64,000 nucleotides of DNA from Hymenobacter roseosalivarius DSM 11622. Its GTDB lineage: Bacteria; Bacteroidota; Bacteroidia; Cytophagales; Hymenobacteraceae. Where the stretch lies: the NCBI RefSeq assembly GCF_900176135.1, contig NZ_FWWW01000048.1:1-64000 (forward strand), given 5' to 3'. This document shows, in pieces, positions 16,846-25,962 of the stretch. The notes under the pieces are model-generated. The model made no database searches. It was not told where the DNA came from and worked only from the letters and a program-made list of their open reading frames with translations. Numbering within the stretch: the stretch's first letter is position 1; each line of letters begins with the position of its first letter. Made by a program: the position numbers and the translations under genes.

Positions 16846-19452
16846 ATGATTAATACCTTCATCGGCGACCTCGGACACCTAAGTGTCATCATAGCGTTTG
16901 TGGCTGCCATTGTAGCGGCGTATGCCTATTACATGGCAACCAGCCGTCGCCCCTTGGGCGAGGACGACGTTGCCTGGCGACGCCTGGGCCGGGGGGCTTT
17001 TTTGGTGCACGGCGCGGCGGTACTGTCCATCATTGGCTGCTTGTTCAGCCTGATCTACGGCCACCGCTACGAGTATTATTACGTGTGGAGTCACTCCAGC
17101 AACCATTTGCCGGTATACTACATGATTTCCTGCTTCTGGGAAGGGCAGGAGGGGAGTTTCCTGCTCTGGATATTCTGGCAAGTAGTGCTGGGCCTGGCCA
17201 TCATTCGCTTCAACAGAAAGTGGGAAGCCCCCGTGATGACCGTGTTTGCCGGCGTGCAGCTCTTCCTGACGTCTATGATTCTGGGCGTGGTAATCGGGGA
17301 GCTGAAAATCGGCTCGTCGCCGTTTATTCTGCTCCGGGACTTCCTCGTCGATCTACCCGTCTGGAAAACCGACCCCAACTTCATCCCGAAAGACGGTACC
17401 GGCCTGAATCCATTGCTCCAGAACTACTGGATGGTGATTCACCCTCCAACGCTTTTCTTAGGTTTTGCGCTTACCCTCGTGCCGTTCGCTTTTGCCATTG
17501 CTGGCCTGTGGAAAGGTGAGCTAAGCAAGTGGGTAAAGCCCGCCTTGCCCTGGACCTTGCTCGGTGCGCTGGTGCTGGGCGTGGGTGTGATGATGGGCGC
17601 GTACTGGGCCTACGAAACCCTGAACTTTGGCGGCTACTGGAACTGGGACCCGGTTGAAAATGCCGTGTACATTCCCTGGTTAGTGCTGGTGGCTTCCATC
17701 CACGGTATGATTCTGTGGAAGCGCAGCCGTTTGGGCTTGCGTACCTCTTTCGTGCTCGTTATTGCCTCTTTCCTGCTCATCCTGTACGCTACCTTCCTCA
17801 CCCGCAGCGGTGTATTAGGCAACGCATCTGTACACTCCTTCACCGACCTGGGCCTATCTGGCCAGCTGCTGATTTATATGGGCTTCTTTTTCGTGGTGGC
17901 CATCAGCATGCTGGTGTGGCGCTGGAAAAGCATCCCGATTTCAGAGAAAGAGCTGACTACCTACAATGCTGAGCTGTGGGTATTTGTAGGAGCTACGGTG
18001 TTGTGCCTCGGGGCTTTCCAGGTGCTGGTGACTACCAGTATTCCCGTTTATAATTCTTTCCTGGGCTTCCTGGGTATTAAATCCAACCTGGCCCTACCCG
18101 CCGACCAGATTGCCCACTACACCAAGATTCAGCTCTACATCGGCGTAGGCGTAGCCTTGCTCTCGGGTTTGGCGCAGGTGATGTGGTGGCAGAAAAATGA
18201 CAAGCAAAGCCTGACGAACTCGCTGGCCGTGCCCGGTATCCTGACCTTGTTAGGCGCAGCGCTGGTTATTTTGCTGGTGCGCTACAATAAGCTGCAGATG
18301 GAGCCCACCTATATTCTGCTGCTCACGGCGGCGCTGTTTGGGGTGTTGGCCAACCTGGGCATGGTGCTCAGCCTGATCATGCGGCGCGTAAGCATATCGG
18401 GTGGAGGTGTGGCCCATATTGGCGTGGCGCTGATGTTGCTCGGCATTCTGGCCTCGGCCGGCTACTCCAATATCATCTCCGCGAACGTGTCGGGCTTGGT
18501 GTACTCGCGGGAATTTCCGGAGGAGATAAACCGCGACAACGTGCTTCTCTGGCGCAACGAAGTAGCGCCCATGGGCAAGTACGATGTGAGCTATACCGGC
18601 CAGTACTTTGAAGTGCCCGGCCTGCCTGATTACGTCAATAAGGAGCTTATTTATCGCACCGACGATGAGTATAAGGTCATTGCGCGGGGCGACATAAAGG
18701 GCAACGGCAAGACCTATTACAAGACCGGCGATACGCTCGAAATCCGGCCCGAGAACACTTACTACCGCGTCGAGTACAAGGACCGCGAAACGCAGGAGGC
18801 TTTTACGCTTTATCCGCGGGCGCAGGTGAATGAGGAGATGGGCTTATTGGCCTCACCGGCGCTCAAGCAGTTCGTCGACCACGATATCTATTCCCACATC
18901 AGCACCGTGCCCGACCCAAGCAAGGAAAAAGACTGGACCGAGGTAAAAGAACACGAAATTACCGTAGGCGACACCATTTTCCTGAATGACTACTTTGCTG
19001 TGCTCCGCGCCATTGAGCCTGCTCATCAAACAGCTGGTTTGGGCCTGAAGCCCGGTGACTTGGCCATTCAGGGCGACTTTATCGTGTACGGCGAGAAGAA
19101 GCAATACCATGTGCACCCCATGTTCGTGGTGCGCAACCGGCTCATCGGCCGCGTGCCCGATGAGGTCGAAGACCTGGGTTTGCGTCTGTCGTTTGTGAAT
19201 GTTGATCCTGAGAAGGGCAAGTTCACCTTCGGCGTGAGCACCACGGCCAAGGACTATATTATCCTGAAAGCCGTGGAAAAGCCCTTTATTAACTTACTCT
19301 GGAGCGGCACCTTGCTCATGACTATCGGTTTTGGGATGGCCTTCGTGAAGCGCCGCCGCGAGCTGCGCGAAAAAGCCCCCCAGTCTGCTCCCGCAGGCGC
19401 AAGCACTATTAAGAAGACTCCCGCGCCGCGTCGCGCGGAATCGGTAGCGTAA
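16846..19452 (+). CDS. ccmF: Cytochrome c haem lyase subunit CcmF
   Basis: 868 aa, many membrane helices, with a large periplasmic domain near the C-terminus (about 560-830). The haem-handling motif is GGYWNWDPVENAVYIPWL, matching the WWD region of CcmF; conserved His residues occur around HSSNHLP and VIHPPTLFLG. CcmF attaches haem from CcmE to apocytochrome c. A TTG at 16813 is in frame, but ATG 16846 (MINTFIGDLGHLS) puts the first helix at the N-terminus and is preferred. No ccmG or ccmH thiol-reduction genes are adjacent. A terminator follows. Confidence 0.93.
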   Translation: MINTFIGDLGHLSVIIAFVAAIVAAYAYYMATSRRPLGEDDVAWRRLGRGAFLVHGAAVLSIIGCLFSLIYGHRYEYYYVWSHSSNHLPVYYMISCFWEGQEGSFLLWIFWQVVLGLAIIRFNRKWEAPVMTVFAGVQLFLTSMILGVVIGELKIGSSPFILLRDFLVDLPVWKTDPNFIPKDGTGLNPLLQNYWMVIHPPTLFLGFALTLVPFAFAIAGLWKGELSKWVKPALPWTLLGALVLGVGVMMGAYWAYETLNFGGYWNWDPVENAVYIPWLVLVASIHGMILWKRSRLGLRTSFVLVIASFLLILYATFLTRSGVLGNASVHSFTDLGLSGQLLIYMGFFFVVAISMLVWRWKSIPISEKELTTYNAELWVFVGATVLCLGAFQVLVTTSIPVYNSFLGFLGIKSNLALPADQIAHYTKIQLYIGVGVALLSGLAQVMWWQKNDKQSLTNSLAVPGILTLLGAALVILLVRYNKLQMEPTYILLLTAALFGVLANLGMVLSLIMRRVSISGGGVAHIGVALMLLGILASAGYSNIISANVSGLVYSREFPEEINRDNVLLWRNEVAPMGKYDVSYTGQYFEVPGLPDYVNKELIYRTDDEYKVIARGDIKGNGKTYYKTGDTLEIRPENTYYRVEYKDRETQEAFTLYPRAQVNEEMGLLASPALKQFVDHDIYSHISTVPDPSKEKDWTEVKEHEITVGDTIFLNDYFAVLRAIEPAHQTAGLGLKPGDLAIQGDFIVYGEKKQYHVHPMFVVRNRLIGRVPDEVEDLGLRLSFVNVDPEKGKFTFGVSTTAKDYIILKAVEKPFINLLWSGTLLMTIGFGMAFVKRRRELREKAPQSAPAGASTIKKTPAPRRAESVA

Positions 19453-19472
19453 GACAATATTTGAATAAACAG

Positions 19473-19506
19473 AAACCCCCTCAGATTTTGTCTGGGGGGC
19501 TTTTTT
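19473..19506 (+). terminator. Terminator of the ccm cluster
   Basis: CCCCCTCAGA (19476-19485) pairs with TCTGGGGGG (19491-19499) with one G-T wobble, followed by CTTTTTT. The 3' half is again the GGGGGGCTTTTTT motif. Confidence 0.85.
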
Positions 19507-19536
19507 GTAAAGTCAATAACCACTTTCTTACGCCCG

Positions 19537-20373
19537 ATGAGTACCCTTCAGCCAACATTTGCTCCCCAGCGTGTCGCCTTGCTTGGCGCGGGCCGTGTGG
19601 CTACCCAATTAGGCCCTGCGCTGGTGCAAGCCGGCCACCAGGTTGTCTCGGTTTGGAGCCGGACCACAGCCAGCGCCCAACGCTTAGCCGCCCAGCTGCC
19701 TAGCGCTATTATCAGTCCCAGCCTCGATTTTTCCTCCCAGCCGCTCGCAGATATTTATCTGCTATCAGTGCCTGATGCGGCGGTGCCAGAGGTATTAGCC
19801 GCTGCTAACTTTCCGGCTGGGTCCTTGGTGGTGCACACTGCTGGCGCTTTGCCGTTGGCTCTTTTTGAAGCTTATCCTAACGTGCGGGGGGGCGTTTTTT
19901 ATCCGCTGCAAACCTTCAGTCCTGGCCGCCTGATCGAGTGGGCCGCCGTGCCGCTCTGCGTTGAAGCTGCCGATGAAGCCGGGCAAGCAGTGTTGATGGC
20001 CCTGGCACACAGTCTGAGCGATCTGGTGCGGCCGGTGGCTACGCTTCAGCGTCAGCGTCTGCACGTAGCGGCCGTATTTGCCGGCAACTTCACCAATCAC
20101 CTGTTGGGCATAAGTCACACCTTGCTAGCTGAGGTAAACCTACCTTTTGAGCTACTAGCGCCCTTACTGCGCGAAACCGTAGAAAAAGCGCTGGCCGCGC
20201 CGCCTTTCAGCGTGCAAACCGGGCCCGCCGCCCGCCGCGACGCGCCAACGCTGGCTCGTCACCAGGCGGAGCTAACTGCTCACCCCACTTGGTTAACTTT
20301 GTATAAGGCGCTGAGCGACAGTATACAGCAGCAATTGCCCCCCGCCGCGCCAAACAACGAGGCAGGGTTGTAG
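19537..20373 (+). CDS. Rossmann-like / DUF2520 protein
   Basis: 278 aa. The N-terminal NAD(P)-binding Rossmann fold has the fingerprint LLGAGRVATQLG (about 15-26) and the following SVWSRT; VVHTAGALPL and GVFYPLQTFS are typical of the Rossmann-like plus DUF2520 family. The C-terminal helical half (RQRLHVAAVFAGNFTNHL) resembles the dimerisation domain of ketopantoate-reductase/ProC-type enzymes. The reaction is unknown. It stands just upstream of the ferredoxin. Confidence 0.85.
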   Translation: MSTLQPTFAPQRVALLGAGRVATQLGPALVQAGHQVVSVWSRTTASAQRLAAQLPSAIISPSLDFSSQPLADIYLLSVPDAAVPEVLAAANFPAGSLVVHTAGALPLALFEAYPNVRGGVFYPLQTFSPGRLIEWAAVPLCVEAADEAGQAVLMALAHSLSDLVRPVATLQRQRLHVAAVFAGNFTNHLLGISHTLLAEVNLPFELLAPLLRETVEKALAAPPFSVQTGPAARRDAPTLARHQAELTAHPTWLTLYKALSDSIQQQLPPAAPNNEAGL

Positions 20374-20374
20374 C

Positions 20375-20405
20375 TTTGATTCGGGACCGGTGGTGCGTAC
20401 CTTCG
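20375..20405 (+). promoter_or_regulatory. Promoter of the ferredoxin gene
   Basis: TTTG at 20375-20378, a 19-nt spacer and TACCTTCG at 20398-20405 form a well-spaced Bacteroidota -33/-7 pair. The GTG start follows 33 nt later. The -33 box directly follows the stop of the DUF2520 gene. Confidence 0.7.
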
Positions 20406-20438
20406 TGCCCGCAATTTGCCCCCCACGAACCCTACTTT

Positions 20439-20771
20439 GTGAATACCATTAACATCACCTTCCAGTTTCAGGATGGCCAGCCCGCGCAGACTCATGTGGC
20501 AGCCGAGGGCGAGTCGGTGCTGGACGTGGCCCTCAACAACGACATTCAGCTTCAGCACAACTGCGGCGGTGTGTGCGGTTGCAGCACCTGCCATATATAC
20601 GTACTGCAAGGCGACGATGAATTGCCTGAAATTTCTGATAAGGAAGAGGACTTCATCGACCGCGCCGTAAACCCGCGCATCAACTCCCGGCTGGCCTGCC
20701 AGTGCGTCGTGCAGGCCGGGGGCAACGATCTGGTCGTCCTTATGCCTCCCCAGGATTTTCTGGGTCACTAA
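20439..20771 (+). CDS. [2Fe-2S] ferredoxin, adrenodoxin type
   Basis: 110 aa from GTG 20439 (the frame is open to 20376, but that start would lie inside the promoter). Cluster ligands: Cys42, Cys48 and Cys51 in NCGGVCGCSTC (C-x5-C-x2-C), with the fourth in SRLACQC near residue 87. DGQPAQTHVAAEGESVLDVAL fits the Adx/Isc ferredoxin fold. The next gene encodes IscX, so a role in Fe-S cluster assembly is a fair inference. Confidence 0.9.
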   Translation: MNTINITFQFQDGQPAQTHVAAEGESVLDVALNNDIQLQHNCGGVCGCSTCHIYVLQGDDELPEISDKEEDFIDRAVNPRINSRLACQCVVQAGGNDLVVLMPPQDFLGH

Positions 20772-20904
20772 GGCCTGGGTTGGAAGCTGGAAATCAAAGC
20801 GCCAGCAAGTTAAAAACTGCGTTAAGTCAATTATAACTAGCTTCTTATCTTCTCAGTTCGCAACCTTTCGCCCATCCACTTTCTGAACTTTCCAACGCCC
20901 ACAT

Positions 20905-21141
20905 ATGAATCATTTCGAGCCCCCCATTCAGTGGAGCGACCACGAAGACATTGCTATTGCTCTCTATGAAAAGTTTGGCGATGATTTTTCGGAAGCAAAA
21001 ATCTACCGCATCCGCTTCACCGAATTGCTGGAATGGGTGCTCACATTGCCTAACTTCGAGGGCACCCGCGAACAGGCCAACGAAGGCCACTTGGAGCAGA
21101 TTCAGGCCAAGTGGGTATACGAGTGGCGTGATAATCAATAG
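20905..21141 (+). CDS. iscX: Fe-S assembly protein IscX
   Basis: 78 aa, the whole length of the IscX family. Diagnostic stretches: W(S)DHEDIAIALYEKF, FGDDFSEAKIYRIRFTELLEWV and the C-terminal EQIQAKWVYEWRDNQ. IscX is a small acidic regulator/iron adaptor that binds IscS. Here it follows a ferredoxin gene by 133 bp, but no iscS, iscU or hsc genes are near. A palindromic repeat follows at 21151. Confidence 0.88.
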   Translation: MNHFEPPIQWSDHEDIAIALYEKFGDDFSEAKIYRIRFTELLEWVLTLPNFEGTREQANEGHLEQIQAKWVYEWRDNQ

Positions 21142-21150
21142 ATACTTGTA

Positions 21151-21240
21151 TGGTTAGATGGCTGGAGGTTAAATAGCTGCTTGTTCTTGTTTTAGCAACT
21201 CGTTAAACAAGCAGCCATTTAACCTCCAGCCATTTAGCCA
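21151..21240. repeat. Palindromic intergenic repeat, family A copy 1
   Basis: Arms at 21151-21186 and 21205-21240 match with about three mismatches in 36 bp; the core is ATGGCTGGAGGTTAAAT. A second copy with the same core lies at 34111-34187. No T tract follows, so termination is not its obvious role. Confidence 0.8.
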
Positions 21241-21254
21241 TTTTTATTTCCACA

Positions 21255-21758
21255 ATGGATACAACCATTACTCCGTTTGATCTGCTTGCTATTCGGGCCT
21301 TTATCCTCGACGTAGACGGCGTGCTTACCGATGGCACCCTACTAGCCCTGAACTCGGGCGAGCAAGCGCGGGCTTTTCACATCCGCGACGGTTATGCCAT
21401 TCGGTACGCACTGACCAAAGGCTACCGTATCGTGGTTATTTCGGGCAGAGAGGAGGGAGGCGTTCGTAAGCGCCTGGAGTCGTTGGACGTCCAAGACATA
21501 TATTTAGGCGTGGATGATAAGATGAAGATTTTTAACACCTACATCAATCTGCACCGCCTCGACCCGGCCCACATTGCCTACATGGGCGACGACCGTCCCG
21601 ACGTGGAAGTAATGCGTCGGTGCGCCATAGCCGCCTGCCCCGCCGACGCCGCCGCCGACGTGCGCGAAATCAGCAACTACGTGTCGGGGCTGCCCGGCGG
21701 CCACGGTGCCGTCCGGGAGTTGATTGAAGCGGTAATGCGGGCACAACAAACCTGGTAG
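21255..21758 (+). CDS. kdsC: 3-deoxy-D-manno-octulosonate 8-phosphate phosphatase (KdsC-like HAD)
   Basis: 167 aa HAD phosphatase without a cap domain. Motif I is DVDGVLTDG (19-27), motif II is VISGRE, and motif IV is YMGDDRPDVEVM with the downstream stretch CAIAACPADAAADV; all are typical of KdsC, which makes Kdo for lipopolysaccharide. The close CMP-sugar or N-acylneuraminate phosphatase branch cannot be excluded. Confidence 0.88.
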   Translation: MDTTITPFDLLAIRAFILDVDGVLTDGTLLALNSGEQARAFHIRDGYAIRYALTKGYRIVVISGREEGGVRKRLESLDVQDIYLGVDDKMKIFNTYINLHRLDPAHIAYMGDDRPDVEVMRRCAIAACPADAAADVREISNYVSGLPGGHGAVRELIEAVMRAQQTW

Positions 21759-21895
21759 TGTCTAGTAATGCAGGCGTTACGGTTGAGTGAGCGGGTGGTT
21801 CATTAATTTGGGCTAGGGTCTGGGGCGAGTTGTGTTTTTCCAAAATCCATTTATATTTACTCCATCATCCATTCAACCCATTTTTTTATTTTTTC

Positions 21896-22090
21896 ATGAA
21901 AACAGGAACCGTAAAATTCTTTAATGAGTCGAAGGGCTACGGCTTCATTACAGATGACAATACGAAGGAGGATTTCTTCGTGCACATTACCGGCCTTAAC
22001 GGGGGCCAAGTCCAGCAAAACGACCGCGTAGAGTTCGAAACGCAGGAAGGCCGCAAAGGAGTAAACGCGGTAAATGTAAAGCGCGTGTAG
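21896..22090 (+). CDS. cspA: Cold-shock protein (CspA family)
   Basis: 64 aa, a single cold-shock domain. RNP1 is KGYGFIT and RNP2 is EDFFVHI; the start MKTGTVKFFN is canonical. The frame is open back to 21830, but the ATG at 21896 is the family start. It has an A/T-rich leader of over 100 nt, as often seen for thermo-regulated csp genes, and a strong terminator after it, so it is a single-gene transcript. Confidence 0.95.
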   Translation: MKTGTVKFFNESKGYGFITDDNTKEDFFVHITGLNGGQVQQNDRVEFETQEGRKGVNAVNVKRV

Positions 22091-22116
22091 GTTTTTCTAC
22101 CTGAATTTTACTTTTC

Positions 22117-22152
22117 AGAAAGCCTCTCCCTCCTTGGAGAGGCTTTCTTTTT
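22117..22152 (+). terminator. Terminator of cspA
   Basis: AGAAAGCCTCTCC (22117-22129) pairs perfectly with GGAGAGGCTTTCT (22136-22148), 6-nt loop, then TTTT. Confidence 0.92.
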
Positions 22153-22226
22153 GCGTGTTTGGGGAAGATATTTGCCAGCTTACTCCATGGGGGGCATTTT
22201 TATCGGGGTCCTCTGGTTTTCTATCT

Positions 22227-23144
22227 ATGCAGTCTCCCGTCGTGTCCGCCGCATTTACATCCGCACCAGGGCCCACCGAGCCGCGGGGGTGGCGTCCGAT
22301 ACTACGGCTGGTGCGCCTGCCCAACCTGCTGCTCATGGGGTTGTGTCTGCTGCTGGTAAGGGCCTGTCTATTGCAGTCGCCTCAACCACTGTTCACCGTC
22401 TCGTTTGGCCTGCTGATTCTGGCTTCGCTGTGCGTAGCCGCTGCTGGCTATATCATCAACGATTACTACGACGTCAAGATTGACAGTATTAACCGGCCTG
22501 GACTCTTGGTAGTCGGGCGCGTTATCAACCGTCGCCATGCGATGATGGCGCACCTGGTGCTAACGGGTATAGGCGTGTTGATAGCGGGAGCTTTGTCGCC
22601 GCTGCTGGGGCTGGTGTACTTGGGCTCGGCGCTGCTGCTGTGGGGCTATTCGGCCCGCTTTAAGCGATTGCCGCTGGTGGGCAATGTGAGCATCGCCACG
22701 CTTACGGGCGCTTTGGTGCTGCTGCCCGAACTACAACTGCGTACTGGCCATACGGTGGTGTGGGTGTACGCCCTGGCTGCTTTTCTGCTCACGGTAGTGC
22801 GCGAAATTATTAAGGACGTGGAAGATATGCGCGGTGATGCCGCCCACAAATGCCTCACACTTCCCATTGTGTGGGGAGTAGTGCGCACCAAATGGGTCGC
22901 CGGGTTTTTCCTGCTCAACCTACTGGTGCTGACAGGAGCTGCCAGTGTGCAGGCCTTGTTTTTGGGACAGGCCCGCGGGCTGGGCTTATGGTTATTGCTG
23001 ACCGTCTGGGTGCCACTGCTGGGGCTGGCATGGCGTCTGGTACGCGCCGATAGAAGGCTGCATTTTACGACGCTAAGTGCTTGGTGTAAGTGGATTATGC
23101 TCGCGGGTGTGCTTTCTATGCTATGGGGAGCGGGCGGCAACTAA
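22227..23144 (+). CDS. UbiA family prenyltransferase (GGGP synthase-like)
   Basis: 305 aa, eight or nine membrane helices. The two Asp-rich motifs are present: NDYYDVKIDSINRP and DVEDMRGDAAHKCLTLP. This form is usually annotated geranylgeranylglycerol-phosphate geranylgeranyltransferase in Bacteroidota; the true prenyl acceptor is uncertain. The frame opens at 22134 inside the cspA terminator, so ATG 22227 is preferred. The excluded upstream stretch contains one GGGGGGCATTTTT motif at 22189. Confidence 0.85.
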   Translation: MQSPVVSAAFTSAPGPTEPRGWRPILRLVRLPNLLLMGLCLLLVRACLLQSPQPLFTVSFGLLILASLCVAAAGYIINDYYDVKIDSINRPGLLVVGRVINRRHAMMAHLVLTGIGVLIAGALSPLLGLVYLGSALLLWGYSARFKRLPLVGNVSIATLTGALVLLPELQLRTGHTVVWVYALAAFLLTVVREIIKDVEDMRGDAAHKCLTLPIVWGVVRTKWVAGFFLLNLLVLTGAASVQALFLGQARGLGLWLLLTVWVPLLGLAWRLVRADRRLHFTTLSAWCKWIMLAGVLSMLWGAGGN

Positions 23145-23255
23145 AACAGTTTAGTAGGCTAAGCCGTTAGCGATGAAAACTGAATGACATTTACTACCTT
23201 TTAAGTGGGTTTGTGCTGAAGCTCGGTTTATCCATATTTTCTACCAAGCCATTTT

Positions 23256-24452
23256 ATGCGCTTCCTCTATTCGCTGCTGACTCTAAGTGTGTTGGTAGCC
23301 CCCGGCGCCTTCGCCCAAGTAACCCCCACGCCCGACTCAACCACCAGTTCTCCGGCACCCGGCCTTAGCCAGCCGCGCAAATTAGCCAGCGACAAGCCCA
23401 GCTTTATTCCGGTGCCCATTGCGTTTTATCAGCAGGAAACGGGCTTTGCGGCGGGGGCTGCCATTTTGCCTGTGTGGCGCTTTGGCACTGATACCACGGT
23501 GCGCAAATCCAACGCCCGCCTTATTGCCTGGTATTCTCAGGAAAAGCAGAGCACCATTCAGCTCACGCACACCATTTTTACGCCCGGCGAGAAGCTGTTT
23601 TTATCCGGTGAACTCAGCCGCTACGATCAAAAGCTGTTTTACTACGGCGTGGGTAACGACAACCGCGAGCAGGCCGAGTCGGATCTGGCGTTTAAGCTGA
23701 TTGTGTTTGACGAGAAAGTAATGCCGCGCATCGCGCCGAACCTGTTTGTGGGCCTGCGCTACCGCCTCACCAGCCTCACCGACATCACGGCCTCTAATAA
23801 CGCCGAAGATGGTGGCGCTAATTACTTCCTGCGCGACCCGCGCATCGACCCCCGCGAACGACAAAACACCTTAATTTCCGGCATCGGCCCCTCGCTGCTT
23901 TATGACGGTCGCGACAACGTGCTGGCTACCTATAGCGGCAATTTTGTGGATGCCCATGTGCTGGTGAATGGTAGCGCGCTGGGCAGCGACTTTAAATTTA
24001 CGCGCTACCAGCTGGATGCCCGCCACTTCCAGCCTTTGTTCGGCTCCAATAACACGATTTTGGCCCTGCAATACCTCACCCAGCTGCATACCGGCGACGT
24101 GCCGTTTCGGGAATTGGGCGGTCTGGGGGCCAATTTGGGCGGTGCTATCTACAACAACGCCGGCCTGATGCGTGGCCTCTACGAAACGCGATTCCGCGAC
24201 CGGCAGATGATGACCTTCCAGGCCGAAGTTCGCCAGAAACTGTTCTGGCGCATCGATGCCGCGGCTTTCCTGAGCGCCGGGCAGGTAGGCTACAAGCTTT
24301 CTGATTATACCTTCGATGGTACCAAGTTCGCTGGGGGCGGCGGCCTGCGCTTCCGCTTCAACCGTCGCGACCGCCTCAACGTCCGCCTCGACTACGCCGG
24401 TGGCACTGATACGGCACCTAGCATTTATTTCGCGGTGGGAGAGGCATTTTAG
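23256..24452 (+). CDS. BamA/TamA-like outer-membrane barrel, tandem copy 1
   Basis: 398 aa. Signal peptide ending GAFAQ; then DKPSFIPVPIAFYQQETGF and a run of amphipathic strands (VWRFGTDTTVRKSNARLIAW, THTIFTPGEKLFLSGELS, GPSLLYDGRDNV) ending in YFAVGEAF with a C-terminal aromatic residue, as in surface-antigen (Omp85 C-terminal) barrels. There are no POTRA domains. It is a close paralogue of the next gene. Substrate or partner unknown. A terminator separates the two. Confidence 0.8.
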   Translation: MRFLYSLLTLSVLVAPGAFAQVTPTPDSTTSSPAPGLSQPRKLASDKPSFIPVPIAFYQQETGFAAGAAILPVWRFGTDTTVRKSNARLIAWYSQEKQSTIQLTHTIFTPGEKLFLSGELSRYDQKLFYYGVGNDNREQAESDLAFKLIVFDEKVMPRIAPNLFVGLRYRLTSLTDITASNNAEDGGANYFLRDPRIDPRERQNTLISGIGPSLLYDGRDNVLATYSGNFVDAHVLVNGSALGSDFKFTRYQLDARHFQPLFGSNNTILALQYLTQLHTGDVPFRELGGLGANLGGAIYNNAGLMRGLYETRFRDRQMMTFQAEVRQKLFWRIDAAAFLSAGQVGYKLSDYTFDGTKFAGGGGLRFRFNRRDRLNVRLDYAGGTDTAPSIYFAVGEAF

Positions 24453-24476
24453 GCTAAATGCTCCGATCAGCTATTG

Positions 24477-24515
24477 AAAAAAGCCCCCCAACTGCTCGAC
24501 GGCTGGGGGGCTTTT
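24477..24515 (+). terminator. Terminator between the two barrel genes
   Basis: AAAAGCCCCCCA pairs with TGGGGGGCTTTT across a loop of about 13 nt; both arms are copies of the GGGGGGC motif. Confidence 0.85.
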
Positions 24516-24660
24516 GCTTCAGTGTAATTCAAATGAAAGCAAACTACCGCTAGGCAGTAAAATGCAACCGCCAGGAAGTTGCGGTGCGAAATCCAACTTC
24601 ATCGTGCAACGCGTATCTTCCGGCACTACGGCTTGCTCTGGCCGTTTTTTTGCTCTGGAT

Positions 24661-25827
24661 ATGCGCTTTTTCTACCTCTGTCTGTTGGCCGGTCTGGTTG
24701 CTAGTTCCGCCACCGCCCAAACCACACCAGCAACTCCTGATTCTGTTGTAGTTACCGCTGAAAAAGCCCCCCAGCCCAAGCGCGACAAGCCCAGCTTTAT
24801 ACCCTTTCCCATCGTTTTCTCCCAGCCCGAAACCGGCTTGGGCTACGGCGCGGCCGTGCTGCCGGTGTGGCGCTTCGGCACCGATACCACGGTGCGCAAG
24901 TCCAACGCCCGCCTCATTGCCTGGCGCACCCAGAAAAAGCAGAGCCTAGTGCAGCTCTCGCACACCATTTTTACGCCCGGCGAGCGGTTTTTGCTCAGTG
25001 GTGAGCTGAGTTATTACTACAAATTCCCCATCAATTACTACGGCTTCGGCCCGAGTACGGATATTGATGATGAGTCGGTGATTGAGTATAAAGTGCTGAT
25101 CTTCAATCAGCGGGTACTCAAGAAAATAGCCCCAAATCTGTTTGCTGGCTTTCAATACCGCCTCACCGACCTGCGCGACGTGCAGGTAAATGCTGATATC
25201 AACGAGGGTAGCCCCACAGAGGAGCGCCCCAGTCGCCTGTATGAGCGCGACGCCCGCGAGCGGCAAAATACGCTGATTTCCGGCCTGGGCCCATCCGTCC
25301 TCTACGACGGCCGCGACAACGTGCTCAGCACGTTTCGGGGCAACTACCTGGAGTTGAGCAGCTATTTCAACGGCGGCGTGCTGGGTAGCGATTTTCGCTT
25401 CAGCCGCTTCCTGCTCGATGCCCGCCACTTTCAGTCCCTTACCAAGGACAACAAAACCATTCTAGCCACCCAGCTCGTGGGCCAGTTTCACGCGGGCCGC
25501 GTGCCTTTCCGCGAACTGGCCAACTTGGGGGGCGACAAGATATTGCGGGGCTATTACGAAGGCCGCTACCGCGACCGGCAACTGGTAGCTTTGCAGGCGG
25601 AGGTGCGCCGCCATCTGTTTTGGCGCTTCAACGGCGTAGTGTTCGGCGGCGTGGGGCAGGTCGGAAATACGATTTCCTCGTTCGACGAAGGTGGACTAAA
25701 GGTGACGGGTGGCGCTGGACTGCGCTTTCAATTCAACCGCCAGGACCGCCTCAACGTCCGCTTCGATTATGGGGTCGGAGGGGGCGGCTCTTCCGGCTTC
25801 TACTTCAGCATCGGCGAAGCATTTTAA
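24661..25827 (+). CDS. BamA/TamA-like outer-membrane barrel, tandem copy 2
   Basis: 388 aa from ATG 24661, which gives the signal peptide MRFFYLCLLAGLVASSATAQ; the frame extends to 24514 but without a plausible N-terminus. The body aligns along its whole length with copy 1 (DKPSFIPFPIVFSQPETGLG, VWRFGTDTTVRKSNARLIAW, GPSVLYDGRDNV, final FSIGEAF). It lacks POTRA domains. The KAPQ peptide near residue 37 is encoded by a GGGGGGC motif on the minus strand. A local duplication is the simplest explanation. Confidence 0.8.
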   Translation: MRFFYLCLLAGLVASSATAQTTPATPDSVVVTAEKAPQPKRDKPSFIPFPIVFSQPETGLGYGAAVLPVWRFGTDTTVRKSNARLIAWRTQKKQSLVQLSHTIFTPGERFLLSGELSYYYKFPINYYGFGPSTDIDDESVIEYKVLIFNQRVLKKIAPNLFAGFQYRLTDLRDVQVNADINEGSPTEERPSRLYERDARERQNTLISGLGPSVLYDGRDNVLSTFRGNYLELSSYFNGGVLGSDFRFSRFLLDARHFQSLTKDNKTILATQLVGQFHAGRVPFRELANLGGDKILRGYYEGRYRDRQLVALQAEVRRHLFWRFNGVVFGGVGQVGNTISSFDEGGLKVTGGAGLRFQFNRQDRLNVRFDYGVGGGGSSGFYFSIGEAF

Positions 25828-25962
25828 GCTACCTGACCAAGAAACCGGATTATGGTACTTTCGTGTAATTTATACGTCTGAATATCAGTGAAATAGGTTG
25901 AAAAAATGTTTTTCAGACTACGCATAAAAAACCGCATCTTGTCTGGCTCGTAAGTCCGACGG

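Noticed and set aside
21151..21240. Possible tRNA or structured RNA from the palindrome
   Set aside because: It is a simple two-arm hairpin without cloverleaf features.
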